13,779 nucleotides of DNA from Lachnospiraceae bacterium (GTDB taxonomy: Bacteria; Bacillota; Clostridia; Lachnospirales; Lachnospiraceae). The translations under genes and the position numbers were made by a program. Below, piece after piece: positions 5,566 through 13,779 of the stretch (its first letter is position 1; each line of letters starts with the position of its first letter). The stretch lies in the NCBI GenBank assembly GCA_900770345.1, contig CAAGKF010000375.1:1-13779 (forward strand), written 5' to 3'. The notes below the pieces were generated by a model. It had not been told where the DNA came from, did no database searches, and saw nothing but the letters and a program-made list of their open reading frames with translations.

Positions 5566-8085
5566 TCAGACTCCTCCCCCACAATAATACCCCGCCTTCA
5601 ACCGCTCCCCATCCGTTTCCATAAAAACCGCCCCGCCGATCCCTGTCCCCAATACAGAGATCCGGCTTTTTTTCAAGCGCTCTATTACTTCCTCAGAGGG
5701 ATGTCCGTAGGTATTTCCCACTCCATAGGAAACCACTGCCGCCTTAAGCGGCATCCGTTCCAGAAATGCCTCACAGGAAGAACCATTAGAACCGTGATGG
5801 GCAACCTTCAGCACCTCCGCGTGATTCAGATGGAGGCTCTGCTGTGCTCCGCTTTCTTCTGCAAGCTGCAGCAGCCTCTCTTCTTCTTTTATCCCCATAT
5901 CTCCGGTAAACAGCATATGGAACTCTTTGAAATCCGCACAGATCACCAGCGAATGACTGTTGCGGTCCGCAGCCTTCTCGCCGTCATAGAGGCAGGAAAG
6001 CTCCAGATTCCCGGCTGAGATTTTATCCCCGGCTTTCATATAAATCACATCTGCTCCTCGAGCTGACGCCAGCTTTTCCAGCTTTTCATAGATTTCCTGT
6101 CCGTGCCCTCCCGAAGGCAGGACCAGCGTACCTACAGCAATATCTTTCCCTTCCTCCAGAAGATAAAGAAGGCCGCTTATATGATCATTGTCACCGTGGC
6201 TTACGATTGCATATTCGATTTTAGAAATCCCCCTACTTTTCAGGCATGGTTCCAGTGTCATGGACCCCAGCTTTTTCTCACTGCTGCTTCCGCCATCAAT
6301 CAGAATAGAATGTCTGCCTGTTTCCATCAAAATCCCATCCCCCTGACCCACATCAAGACAAAGAATTTGCAGATCGTGTACAGGATATGGGAACAAAAAG
6401 AGAAAACAGCCGGCACAAAGTCCTGTAAAAACCGCTGCCCGGCTTACCTGCCTGATCCATCCAGCGCCTTCTTCATTACCCTCGCCGCCTTTTTCACAGT
6501 CTATCCTCTTCCAGCTCACCGTCTCGATCATTATCCCCATCAGAAAAACCCCATAAAGACCGATCTGCGGCCATTCCGGCCTTCCCAGGACCAGGTTATT
6601 TCCCGGCAGTCTTTCTGCCAGAAGACAGAGTTCCCCGTAATACCGCAGGATATAATGACCGGCACCTGCGGCGGCCAGGCCTGCCGAAGGCCAGAAGCTT
6701 CCCAGAAGAATGACCAGTATCCCGGAATACATAAGAACCGATACCAGCGGAAGGATCAGAAGATTCATAAAAAAGCCGTATGGCGGATACTGATAATAAT
6801 GCCACAGAAGGATCGGGGCTGTTGCCAGCTGTACACAAAAGTTCATCAGCAGCAGCTTTACCAGACCTTTTCCGCCTCTGCCTGTTCTCTTGAATTCCAG
6901 ATCCGAAAAACCGCTTCTCTCCCACAGCCAGCCTCCCAGACCGCTGATGGACCAGACGGCTGCAAAGGACAGCTGAAAACCACTCTGTGTCAGCAGATAG
7001 GGCTGCTTCCACAAAAGCAGGATCGCCGCCAGGCTCAGAGCGGACAACGTATCATACGTCCTTCCTGCCCAGTTTCCCAGCCAAAGGCACAGAATCATAA
7101 TCACGGCCCGTATGGCAGAACCGGAGCTTCCGGTCAGAATGCCGTAACTGATCACCAGAAACCCGCCCGCCAGACCCGCTTTCTTAAATCCCATTCCCAT
7201 ACACCGCAGAATACCGTATATCCCTCCGCCTATAATCGCAAGATGCTGTCCGCTGATAGCCAGAAGATGTCCTACACCGTTTCTCCGGTACAGGTCCATC
7301 GTTTCCTCCGACACCGCAGAACCTTCTCCCAGAAGAACTGCCCGATAGATCATGCTGTCTTCCGGCTCACATATCATCTCCAGGACCACTCTGCAATGCC
7401 TTTTCAGACCGTACAGCAGCCGTTCATAAGGATAGGGCTGCCCTTCCAGAGAAAGAATTCTCTTCCCGTAAAACCTGCAGGCAATATTCCTGGACCGGTA
7501 ATAACATCTGAAATCAAATTCACCGGGATTGCGGATGCCCTCTATCCTTTCCATACTGCCTGACAAAGTGACGCTGCAGCCCGGCAGAAGCTCCGCCCCC
7601 GGCACTTCTTGATCCAGATACACCGCCGCATATCTCCAACAATTTCTCTGCGTTTGCTCTCTTTCCCCGGTGGTCTTTCCACGCTGCATCACGACTCCTG
7701 TCTGAATCGCTGCCCCTTCCTGCATCTGTGTTCCAGCCTGCATCCGAATCTCCTCCAGAACCAGATTCCAGCCATCCTCCCGCTCCTCAGCCTTCCGGAT
7801 CCGGCCGGAAACGGTCACAGTCCTTCCTTCATACACCGCCGCCGCTTCCTCCTCCCGGTCAAGCCGCCCGGCAGTTCGGGACATATGGAAAAAGCCTGCC
7901 ATGCCGAAAAGAAGCAGCAGAAAAAAGGAAAACCGTATTCGTTTTCCCAGTCCGAAAAACAGCAAAAGGCCTCCTGCTCCCGCCGCAGACAGGAGCAGAA
8001 CGCCCGGCAATACCGCCTGATACTGCAGGGCCAGCACCTCTCCAAGTACGAATCCTGCTGCCGATATCATAAGCGGTCTTTTCAT
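5566..8085 (-). CDS. comEC: ComEC/Rec2-family DNA uptake channel, full length
   Basis: ComEC is the inner-membrane channel that carries single-stranded DNA into the cell in natural transformation. This 839-residue copy has the complete family layout. There are N-terminal membrane helices (residues about 5-65), an OB-like DUF4131 region (about 85-215), and the competence membrane domain (about 240-530) with GHLLAISGQHLAIIGG at 272-287. After a last helix near 550-567 comes a metallo-beta-lactamase-like domain with LDVGQGD (577-583), SHGDNDH (629-635), FTGDM (726-730), VAHHGS (761-766) and YGHPS (793-797). No stop or frameshift interrupts it. The nearest Shine-Dalgarno-like AAAGGT is 12 nt from the ATG, a long spacing. 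It follows the GerMN gene after 22 nt and ends the operon. A run of five G close to the stop could switch the tail from GGGV to a longer acidic one by slippage. Family certain; competence in this organism is unproven. Confidence 0.95.
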   Translation of the reverse strand: MKRPLMISAAGFVLGEVLALQYQAVLPGVLLLSAAGAGGLLLFFGLGKRIRFSFFLLLLFGMAGFFHMSRTAGRLDREEEAAAVYEGRTVTVSGRIRKAEEREDGWNLVLEEIRMQAGTQMQEGAAIQTGVVMQRGKTTGEREQTQRNCWRYAAVYLDQEVPGAELLPGCSVTLSGSMERIEGIRNPGEFDFRCYYRSRNIACRFYGKRILSLEGQPYPYERLLYGLKRHCRVVLEMICEPEDSMIYRAVLLGEGSAVSEETMDLYRRNGVGHLLAISGQHLAIIGGGIYGILRCMGMGFKKAGLAGGFLVISYGILTGSSGSAIRAVIMILCLWLGNWAGRTYDTLSALSLAAILLLWKQPYLLTQSGFQLSFAAVWSISGLGGWLWERSGFSDLEFKRTGRGGKGLVKLLLMNFCVQLATAPILLWHYYQYPPYGFFMNLLILPLVSVLMYSGILVILLGSFWPSAGLAAAGAGHYILRYYGELCLLAERLPGNNLVLGRPEWPQIGLYGVFLMGIMIETVSWKRIDCEKGGEGNEEGAGWIRQVSRAAVFTGLCAGCFLFLFPYPVHDLQILCLDVGQGDGILMETGRHSILIDGGSSSEKKLGSMTLEPCLKSRGISKIEYAIVSHGDNDHISGLLYLLEEGKDIAVGTLVLPSGGHGQEIYEKLEKLASARGADVIYMKAGDKISAGNLELSCLYDGEKAADRNSHSLVICADFKEFHMLFTGDMGIKEEERLLQLAEESGAQQSLHLNHAEVLKVAHHGSNGSSCEAFLERMPLKAAVVSYGVGNTYGHPSEEVIERLKKSRISVLGTGIGGAVFMETDGERLKAGYYCGGGV

Positions 8086-8107
8086 ATTTTATTGTATACC
8101 TTTCTTT

Positions 8108-9079
8108 CTAATACCTGCCGTTCCCCGAAGAGATATAATCCTGACTTCTCTCAAAGGTGGTGTTCAGCGACACCAGATCACGGAACATTACATCCTGAGA
8201 ACCATTTACCATGATCTGCACTCTGTTGATGGAAGTCATCTCCGAAAGTGAATCCACGATCGCGTAGATCGGCACATACTCGCTGACAGGCAGGCTGTTG
8301 TTCAAAAAAGAAGAGTCAAAATTAATGTAGCATACATTGTCCGTCACCGACAGACTCAGTATCTTGCAGTCCGGCGGAAGAACAGCAAAGGATCCCTCCT
8401 GTCCCGGCCCGGCGATCAGCTGCTCCACGATCAGCTGCTCCAGGGATGTATTGATATTGTGGACAACCTCACGCCGCTCCGGCACCAGCTTGTTGCCTGT
8501 TTCATCCGCAAAATACAGTGTCAGCTCTGTTTTCTCATAAGCATTTACATTGCTGGTATTCATAATAAAATCCGCCGCCGATACGGCTCCCACAGGATTT
8601 CCCTGCAGATCCATAAGGGGCTGCTCTCCGCAGTAGACCGATATATAATTGATCCCTTCGATCTGCGTCAGCATCCGCGCCAGCGCTGCCCGGCATAAGA
8701 TCTCCCGGTCCGGCTTCATTGAGGAATAATTGACATCAAAATAAATATACTGAACCTGGTCATCCTGGCGGGTACCCATATACGTAACCTTGTCACTGAG
8801 AGCCGACTGACAATCCAGATCCTGCGGAACAGTAACAAACTGCTTCATCAGTTCCTCCACCAGTTCCTCTCTGGTGCTTCCCTGAGCTTCGTAAGACTGG
8901 GGAACCAGCCTGGTCATAGCCGCGTTGAGATAATAAATCAGATAAATTCCGTTCTCCGGATCTGCTTTCAGCTTCTCTGTTTTTTCACAGCCGGAAAGCA
9001 GACTGCACAGAAATACCATACACAATATTCCAGCAGCCAGTCTCAGAGGGCTGAACAATTTCTTTTCAGATCTTATCAT
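8108..9079 (-). CDS. GerMN-domain lipoprotein
   Basis: A 323-residue exported lipoprotein. The N-terminus has lysines followed by a hydrophobic helix and the lipobox LLSGC with the lipidated cysteine at residue 31. Two GerMN repeats follow: about 45-165, with VTYMGTRQDDQVQYIYFDVN and INYISVYCGEQPL; and about 185-310, with TSLEQLIVEQLIAGP, CYINFDSSFL and INRVQIMVNG. The domain is known from B. subtilis GerM, a spore germination and septation lipoprotein, and occurs next to sensor kinases in other bacteria, as in the LpqB-MtrB pair of actinobacteria. The gene starts in an ATGA overlap with the kinase gene, with AGGAGG 7 nt upstream. Co-translation with the kinase suggests that it modulates the sensor from outside the membrane; that is inference. 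It is not the same length class as GerM itself with certainty, so no symbol is given. Confidence 0.88.
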   Translation of the reverse strand: MIRSEKKLFSPLRLAAGILCMVFLCSLLSGCEKTEKLKADPENGIYLIYYLNAAMTRLVPQSYEAQGSTREELVEELMKQFVTVPQDLDCQSALSDKVTYMGTRQDDQVQYIYFDVNYSSMKPDREILCRAALARMLTQIEGINYISVYCGEQPLMDLQGNPVGAVSAADFIMNTSNVNAYEKTELTLYFADETGNKLVPERREVVHNINTSLEQLIVEQLIAGPGQEGSFAVLPPDCKILSLSVTDNVCYINFDSSFLNNSLPVSEYVPIYAIVDSLSEMTSINRVQIMVNGSQDVMFRDLVSLNTTFERSQDYISSGNGRY

Positions 9080-10545
9080 GTTCTGGCCTCCTGTCTCGAC
9101 ACATAGTTAAGAGGGATCCTCAGCTTAAACGTAGTACCCTCTCCCGGCGTGCTCTCCACTTCAATAGCTCCATGATGCATCTGAATCACATTTTTTGTGA
9201 TGGAAAGGCCAAGACCGGTACCTCCCACTTCTCTGGACCGCGCCTTATCCACACGGAAAAAGCGCTCAAAAATATGGTCTACCGCGTCCTCCGGAATACC
9301 GATCCCGGAATCCGCCACTTTCAGATAAAAATATTTGTGATCCGCATCCAGCGTCACGCGCACCCAGCCGGAATCCACATTGTATTTGACGGCATTTTCC
9401 ACAAGATTGCTGACAGCCAGAGAGAATTTCACCCGGTCCACATCCGCGATAACCTCCCGGAAGCTTTCCAGCGTCACCTCCACATTCCCCCTCTTGGCAA
9501 TGGGACGGAGACGTTTTAAAACCAGCTCCAGCTCCCCATTAATATTAACCTGTTCAATGTTCATCTGGCTTTCCGCCGATTTATCCGCTTTTACCAGCGT
9601 CAGCAGATCTTCTATGATCTGATTTTCCCGGTCGATCTCATCTGAAATATCCGACATAAACTCCCTGTAAAGCTCAGCCGGTACATCCTCCATCCCCATC
9701 AGAGAATCTGCCAGAACGCGGATCGATGTAATAGGCGTCTTCAGCTCATGAGACACATTGGACACAAACTCCTGGCGGGACTGATCCACTGCCTTCAGCT
9801 TGCTGAGGGATTTCTGGACTGCCTGAGAAAGCTGCCTTGTTTCAGAATAAGTATTTACGATAATATCCGCGTCCAGATCCCCCTGGGCCACACGCTCAAA
9901 AGCCCTCTGGAGCTTCTTAAAGGGCCGCATCAGAAGATGCGCCGTCACAAAGGACAGGATCACCAGCACCAGGGTCATGCACACCAGAAACAGCTGGGAT
10001 TTATCCATGATCAGATCCGTCAGGGAAATAATGTGCTCCGTCGAAGCGGTAACTACAAGAACACCTGTAATGGCCTTGTCATTGACAGAATCATAAATCG
10101 GTATGGTCTGAGCAAAATACTGCATATCCCGGTTATAGCGGCTGCTGTTCTCTCCCTTAAAACACTTGATCACCTCTTCGGAAATATAATATTTTCCCGT
10201 TGCCAGACTGAAAGTATCGGCGATGATCTTAAAGCTGCTGTTCACTACTACGATACGCCCGTTATACAGATCCGATATTGCCTGCATCTGACTGTCCACG
10301 CCGCTGTTATTCTTCTTATCCGCCGTCATATAACCCGACCTGGTCATACGATTGCTGAGGATCGAACATTGATTCTGAATCTCGATGCTCCTGGCATCCA
10401 GCTGGCTCTGTTTAAAATATCCCAGAGTCATGGCCGACTGCAGAAACAGAGGAATCACCGCTACAGCGATCATGATCAGCACAAGCGGCACTTTCATGCT
10501 GACGCCGCGGCTTCGCAGACGCTCAAAAAAATGATGTTCTGACAC
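9076..10545 (-). CDS. HAMP-domain sensor histidine kinase
   Basis: 489 residues. Two membrane helices (about 19-43 and 184-206) enclose an extracellular sensor region of about 140 residues, probably of the dCache/sCache or PAS-like type (YNGRIVVVNSSFKIIADT). A HAMP domain follows (about 207-258), then the dimerisation and phosphorylation domain with SHELKTPIT and the phospho-accepting His266. The ATPase domain has the N box LVENAVKYN (381-389), G1 ADSGIGIP (411-418), F box IFERFFRVD and G2 GGTGLGLSI (441-449). All catalytic motifs are intact. The layout is that of WalK/PhoR-type kinases. The start is GTG at 10545, directly after the DegV stop codon, with AAGGAG 9 nt upstream. No response regulator gene is adjacent: the neighbours are DegV upstream and the GerMN lipoprotein overlapping downstream. 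The partner must be coded elsewhere. Confidence 0.93.
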   Translation of the reverse strand: MSEHHFFERLRSRGVSMKVPLVLIMIAVAVIPLFLQSAMTLGYFKQSQLDARSIEIQNQCSILSNRMTRSGYMTADKKNNSGVDSQMQAISDLYNGRIVVVNSSFKIIADTFSLATGKYYISEEVIKCFKGENSSRYNRDMQYFAQTIPIYDSVNDKAITGVLVVTASTEHIISLTDLIMDKSQLFLVCMTLVLVILSFVTAHLLMRPFKKLQRAFERVAQGDLDADIIVNTYSETRQLSQAVQKSLSKLKAVDQSRQEFVSNVSHELKTPITSIRVLADSLMGMEDVPAELYREFMSDISDEIDRENQIIEDLLTLVKADKSAESQMNIEQVNINGELELVLKRLRPIAKRGNVEVTLESFREVIADVDRVKFSLAVSNLVENAVKYNVDSGWVRVTLDADHKYFYLKVADSGIGIPEDAVDHIFERFFRVDKARSREVGGTGLGLSITKNVIQMHHGAIEVESTPGEGTTFKLRIPLNYVSRQEART

Positions 10546-11415
10546 TTATTCCAGCTCCTTTAACTTCCTGGTGCAGGTCACGGCAAAGGCTCCCGGACCG
10601 ATATGACAGGCAATACTCAGGGACAGAGGCGCCGTCATAACAGGTACATCAGGATACCGTTCCAACACATCCGCTTTCAGCTCCGCCGCTCCCTCTTCGT
10701 TGCAGGTATGGGCAAACTGGATATAGGAGTGCTTCGCCCCCTTATCCCCCAGACGTTCCTCCAGATCTCTGACAATGGCTGATACCATAATTCCTCTGGC
10801 CTGCTTTGCCGTTCTGGCCTTTGCGAAAGCATCCAGCTTCTCCCCCTCTATGATCAGCACCGGCTTTATGCGCAGAAGAGTACCCAGAGCAGCGGCAGCC
10901 GGAGTAATCCGACCTCCCTTTTTCAGGTATTTCAGCGTATCAACTGTAATATAGATAATGCTGTCAAATTTCGTTCTCTCCAGTATTTCCCTGATCTGCT
11001 CCCCGCTGTATCCCTTAGCCGCCAGATCCCTGGCATCTAGAACGGACTGTCTCTGGGTTACCGAAATCCGCTGATTATTGACCACATGTACCTTCCCGCC
11101 GTAATCCTCCGCCAGCATGAGGGCCGTCTGGCAGGATCCGCTGAGTCCGCTGGACATAGGAATATGAACGATCTCATCATTTTCTTCCAGAAGCCTGTCC
11201 CACAGCTCCATCACATCTCTTGGCGAGGGCTGAGAAGTTTTGATGTCAGCTCCTTCTGCCATTCTCCGGTAAAATACCTCCTGGGACAGATCGATATCTT
11301 CATAAAATACTTCCCCATCTATCATAAAGGGCATGGGCAGCACCGTGATTCCCTCCCGTGCCGCCTCTTTCTGCGTAATTCCGCTGTTGCTGTCCGTCAC
11401 TACTGCGATCTTCAT
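10546..11415 (-). CDS. DegV-family fatty-acid-binding protein
   Basis: 289 residues, cytoplasmic. DegV/FakB proteins bind a fatty acid and present it to the kinase FakA, which makes acyl phosphate for phospholipid synthesis. Family marks are the N-terminal strand MKIAVVTDSNSGI, the TSQPSP loop (60-65), PMSSGLSGS (86-94) around the ligand head group, LKYLKKGGRI (161-170) and the C-terminal HIGPGAFAV. The usual length for the family is about 280-290 residues, so it is complete. An AAAGGAG site precedes the ATG at a rather long distance (about 11-13 nt). It is preceded by a 94-nt gap after the ABC transporter gene and followed with no gap by the histidine kinase, which is an unusual partner. The fakA kinase gene is not in this window. 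Confidence 0.93.
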   Translation of the reverse strand: MKIAVVTDSNSGITQKEAAREGITVLPMPFMIDGEVFYEDIDLSQEVFYRRMAEGADIKTSQPSPRDVMELWDRLLEENDEIVHIPMSSGLSGSCQTALMLAEDYGGKVHVVNNQRISVTQRQSVLDARDLAAKGYSGEQIREILERTKFDSIIYITVDTLKYLKKGGRITPAAAALGTLLRIKPVLIIEGEKLDAFAKARTAKQARGIMVSAIVRDLEERLGDKGAKHSYIQFAHTCNEEGAAELKADVLERYPDVPVMTAPLSLSIACHIGPGAFAVTCTRKLKELE

Positions 11416-11509
11416 AATTTAACTGCTTCTCCTTTATTCTGTGCTGCAGCTGTCCCGCGCCGCAATTCCGCTCATTTAACTTTTTCGCATTCTGATCCGG
11501 AAAATACAG

Positions 11510-13309
11510 CTATTCCACTGTCTGATCCAGGCGGTTTGCGGTACTGTATAACTGATAATACATACCCTTCTTCTCCAGAAGTTCTCTGTGGCTGCCTTCC
11601 TCCACGATCTGATTGCCTGACAGTACCAGAATCCGGTCTGCCCCCTGGATCGTTGTCAGGCGATGAGCGATGGTCAGCGTGGTACGTCCTACCGCCAGCT
11701 TGTCCAGAGACTGGGATACCAGATACTCACTTTCATTATCCAGAGCGGAAGTCGCTTCATCCAGTATCAGGATCGCCGGATTTTTCAGAAAGACTCTGGC
11801 AATGCTGATTCGCTGCTTCTGACCTCCCGACAGCTTAACGCCCCGCTCTCCCACATAGGTGTCATAGCCATCCTTCAGATCCATGATGAATTCATGAGCG
11901 CCTGCCATTTTCGCAGCCTCAATAACCTCCTCCCGAGAAGCTCCCGGACGACCGTAGTGAATATTTTCAAAAACAGTGCCGGAAAACAGATATACATCCT
12001 GCTGAACCACACCGATATTGGACCGGAGACTCTTTAAGGTGACGCTGCGCACATCTTTTCCGTCAATGCGGATCGTTCCCGAAGTGGTATCATAAAATCT
12101 GGGCAGCAGATTGCAGAGAGTTGTCTTTCCGCCTCCCGAAGGACCTACCAATGCGATCCTCTCTCCCGGCTTTACGGAAAGGCAGATATTTTCAAGTACC
12201 GGATTGTGATCATCCGGGTACTCAAAGCTGACATGATCAAATTCAATGCTCCCCTTCACTCCCTCAAGGGGCTTTGCATCCCTGCTGTCCTCAATATCCG
12301 GCACAACCTCCATGATCTCCTGGAAACGCTCGATGCCCGTAATCCCCCGCTGGAACTGTTCCGCAAACTCTATGATCCGCCGGATCGTAGTCAGCAGAGT
12401 GCTTACATATAAGGTATATGCCACCAGATCGGCAGGCGCGATCTTTTTCTGCAGCATAAAAAGTCCTCCTGCCACAATAACGAGTACATACATCACACCG
12501 TCAAAGGAGCGGGTCGTGATCTGAAAAGCGGCCATATAGCGGTACGCACGTTCCTTGATCCGCATAAAATCAAGGTTGCCTTTACTGAATTTTGCAATTT
12601 CCACCGGCTCATTGGCAAAAGCCCGGACCACCTTGTTCCCCAGAAGCGTATCCTCGATCTGGGCATTCAGCTCACCGATCTGATTGCGCTGCCGGCGGTA
12701 AGCCTCCTTCACCTTCAGATTCAGCCATATACAGGAAACAACCATAACCGGGATCATGATAAATATAAGAAGGGTAAGCTCCAGGTTGATGCCGGACAGG
12801 ATCAGGAAAGAAACCACTCCCTTCAATGCAGCGATAAAAAACTCCTCCGGACAGTGATGGGCAAATTCCGTCACATCAAAGAGATCGCTGGTTATACGGG
12901 ACATGATCTGTCCTACCTTTGTATTGTTGTAATAGCTGTCAGAAAGTCTCTGAAGATGCTCAAAAGCGTCCTGGCGCATATCTGTTTCGATATAAACACC
13001 CATTACATGGCCGGTATAAGCCATATAATATGCCGCAAGAGAATCAATCACCCGCAGCACAAAATACAGAAAACCGATCTTCAGCACGATCCCCACACTC
13101 AGGGAAGCCAGATCCCGCATTCCCTCATTGGTAAGGTAGCGCAGCATCAGCGGAAGGATCAGTTCTCCCAGAGTGGTCAGCGCCGCACAGAACAGATCAA
13201 ACAGCAGTACCTTTTTGTATTTTCCGTAATAGGGGAGAAATGCCTTCAGCAGTCTCCCTGTTCTCATTCCCTTTTTCTCTTTCACAGCTTCTTCTCCTGT
13301 TTTTTGCAT
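11510..13309 (-). CDS. Half-size ABC exporter (membrane and ATPase domains fused)
   Basis: A 599-residue MsbA/BmrA-like half transporter that must dimerise. Residues about 30-320 are the six-helix type 1 exporter domain. Residues about 355-590 are the nucleotide-binding domain, with Walker A GPSGGGKTT (389-397), Q loop VVQQDVYLF, signature LSGGQKQR (493-500), Walker B ILILDEATSALD (513-524) and switch histidine in TIAHRL (H549). All are intact, so it should be active; the substrate (lipid, peptide or drug) cannot be read from the sequence. Two starts compete. The ATG at 13309 has GAAGGA only 3 nt upstream, which is tight. A GTG at residue 9 (13285) has CAGGAG 8 nt upstream. The longer form is given. 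The DUF488 gene ends 16 nt upstream, so the two are probably co-transcribed. No clear terminator was seen in the 94 nt before DegV. Confidence 0.93.
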   Translation of the reverse strand: MQKTGEEAVKEKKGMRTGRLLKAFLPYYGKYKKVLLFDLFCAALTTLGELILPLMLRYLTNEGMRDLASLSVGIVLKIGFLYFVLRVIDSLAAYYMAYTGHVMGVYIETDMRQDAFEHLQRLSDSYYNNTKVGQIMSRITSDLFDVTEFAHHCPEEFFIAALKGVVSFLILSGINLELTLLIFIMIPVMVVSCIWLNLKVKEAYRRQRNQIGELNAQIEDTLLGNKVVRAFANEPVEIAKFSKGNLDFMRIKERAYRYMAAFQITTRSFDGVMYVLVIVAGGLFMLQKKIAPADLVAYTLYVSTLLTTIRRIIEFAEQFQRGITGIERFQEIMEVVPDIEDSRDAKPLEGVKGSIEFDHVSFEYPDDHNPVLENICLSVKPGERIALVGPSGGGKTTLCNLLPRFYDTTSGTIRIDGKDVRSVTLKSLRSNIGVVQQDVYLFSGTVFENIHYGRPGASREEVIEAAKMAGAHEFIMDLKDGYDTYVGERGVKLSGGQKQRISIARVFLKNPAILILDEATSALDNESEYLVSQSLDKLAVGRTTLTIAHRLTTIQGADRILVLSGNQIVEEGSHRELLEKKGMYYQLYSTANRLDQTVE

Positions 13310-13325
13310 TTATCCTTCTCTGCCG

Positions 13326-13779
13326 TCACAATTTTATATGCAGCTGCATTTCTTCCGCATTCTTTTCGTTCTCCGGAGAATATCCGATTTCCTTATTTCT
13401 TTTTTCGTAGGCAAGCTTTAAATATTCTTTTTCTGATCTGTTTTCAAATTCAAATAAACTAAGCTGTCCGCGATCCGGAAAATATTTATCCAGCAGCCTT
13501 CTGTCCAGATCCTCCTGGGTTTGAACAGTGTTATCAGCCATAATATGCTCAACCCTTATTCCCGCATCAGCAAAAGCCCTGGTAACAAGAATTGCCCGAT
13601 GACAATTGATGGGATCTTTTTCTGTACACATAAACGCAATCCGGTTTCCCTGCTTCATGCCTTTTAGGACATTCTCAAATCCTTCCAGAAATCTGCTGCT
13701 GCGCTTCACTTTTTCAAAATCAAGATACCCTTCCGCAGAATATAAGCCTTTATCTGCCGGTCTGGCTCCAAAAAAATCC
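13326..13779 (-). CDS. DUF488-family protein, N-terminus outside the window
   Basis: The frame is open to the right edge of the window and so is a partial gene; a GTG at 13709 lies inside conserved sequence and is not the start. The readable part begins DFFGARPADKGLYSAEGYL, a block typical of DUF488 proteins. The family core follows: NRIAFMCTEKDPINCHRAIL, with the conserved Cys and the CHR motif, then VTRAFADAGIRVEHIM. The C-terminal tail is charged (SLFEFENRSEKEYLKLAYEKR). DUF488 proteins are small and cytoplasmic; their biochemical role is not established, although the conserved cysteines suggest a thiol- or metal-linked activity. The stop lies 16 nt before the ABC exporter start, so the two genes are probably in one transcript. 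Confidence 0.88.
   Translation of the reverse strand, partial: DFFGARPADKGLYSAEGYLDFEKVKRSSRFLEGFENVLKGMKQGNRIAFMCTEKDPINCHRAILVTRAFADAGIRVEHIMADNTVQTQEDLDRRLLDKYFPDRGQLSLFEFENRSEKEYLKLAYEKRNKEIGYSPENEKNAEEMQLHIKL

Noticed and set aside
6103..7563. 486-codon open frame on the plus strand
   Set aside because: It lies entirely opposite comEC, which has full family motifs. The predicted protein is rich in Gln, Pro, His and Lys, as is usual for antisense shadows, and resembles no family.
9748..10542. 264-codon plus-strand frame
   Set aside because: Antisense shadow of the histidine kinase gene, which has all catalytic motifs.

Overview
The window looks like part of a Clostridia chromosome, probably Lachnospiraceae. 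The grounds are the full-length protein families (GerMN lipoprotein, DegV, ComEC, Firmicutes-type half ABC transporter), strong GGAGG-type ribosome binding sites, and a gene typical of clostridial Tn1549-like conjugative elements at the left. Almost everything is coded on the minus strand, so the operons read from high to low coordinates. No rRNA, tRNA or CRISPR array was seen.

Right part (about 5,566-13,779): a compact chromosomal gene string. Reading leftwards it holds a DUF488 protein cut by the window edge, a half-size ABC exporter, a DegV-family fatty-acid-binding protein, a membrane sensor histidine kinase, a GerMN lipoprotein and a full-length ComEC/Rec2 DNA-uptake channel. The spacing is tight: 16 nt, 94 nt, 0 nt, a 4-nt overlap and 22 nt. 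DegV, kinase, lipoprotein and ComEC are very probably co-transcribed.

Middle part (2,495-5,490): a three-gene unit with its own extended -10 promoter. It codes for a TerB-like/CbbX-type AAA+ ATPase, a protein with a degenerate J-domain (HPQ in place of HPD), and a small HIRAN-domain protein. The second gene starts 1 nt after the first stops, and the third overlaps the second by 8 nt, which suggests a joint function. I know of no named system with this composition. AAA+ remodelling, a chaperone-like adaptor and a DNA-end-binding HIRAN domain together suggest a DNA-damage, stress or anti-phage module. This is the most interesting part of the window.

Left part (1-2,494): a graveyard of mobile DNA. 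It holds a two-state stem-loop/terminator, an 11-bp tandem repeat, an intact gene of the type called 'virulence-related protein' in clostridial conjugative elements, a 5'- and 3'-truncated IS110-family transposase on the plus strand, and a RelE/ParE-type toxin gene. The toxin gene collides tail-to-tail with the IS110 fragment and has no intact antitoxin beside it.
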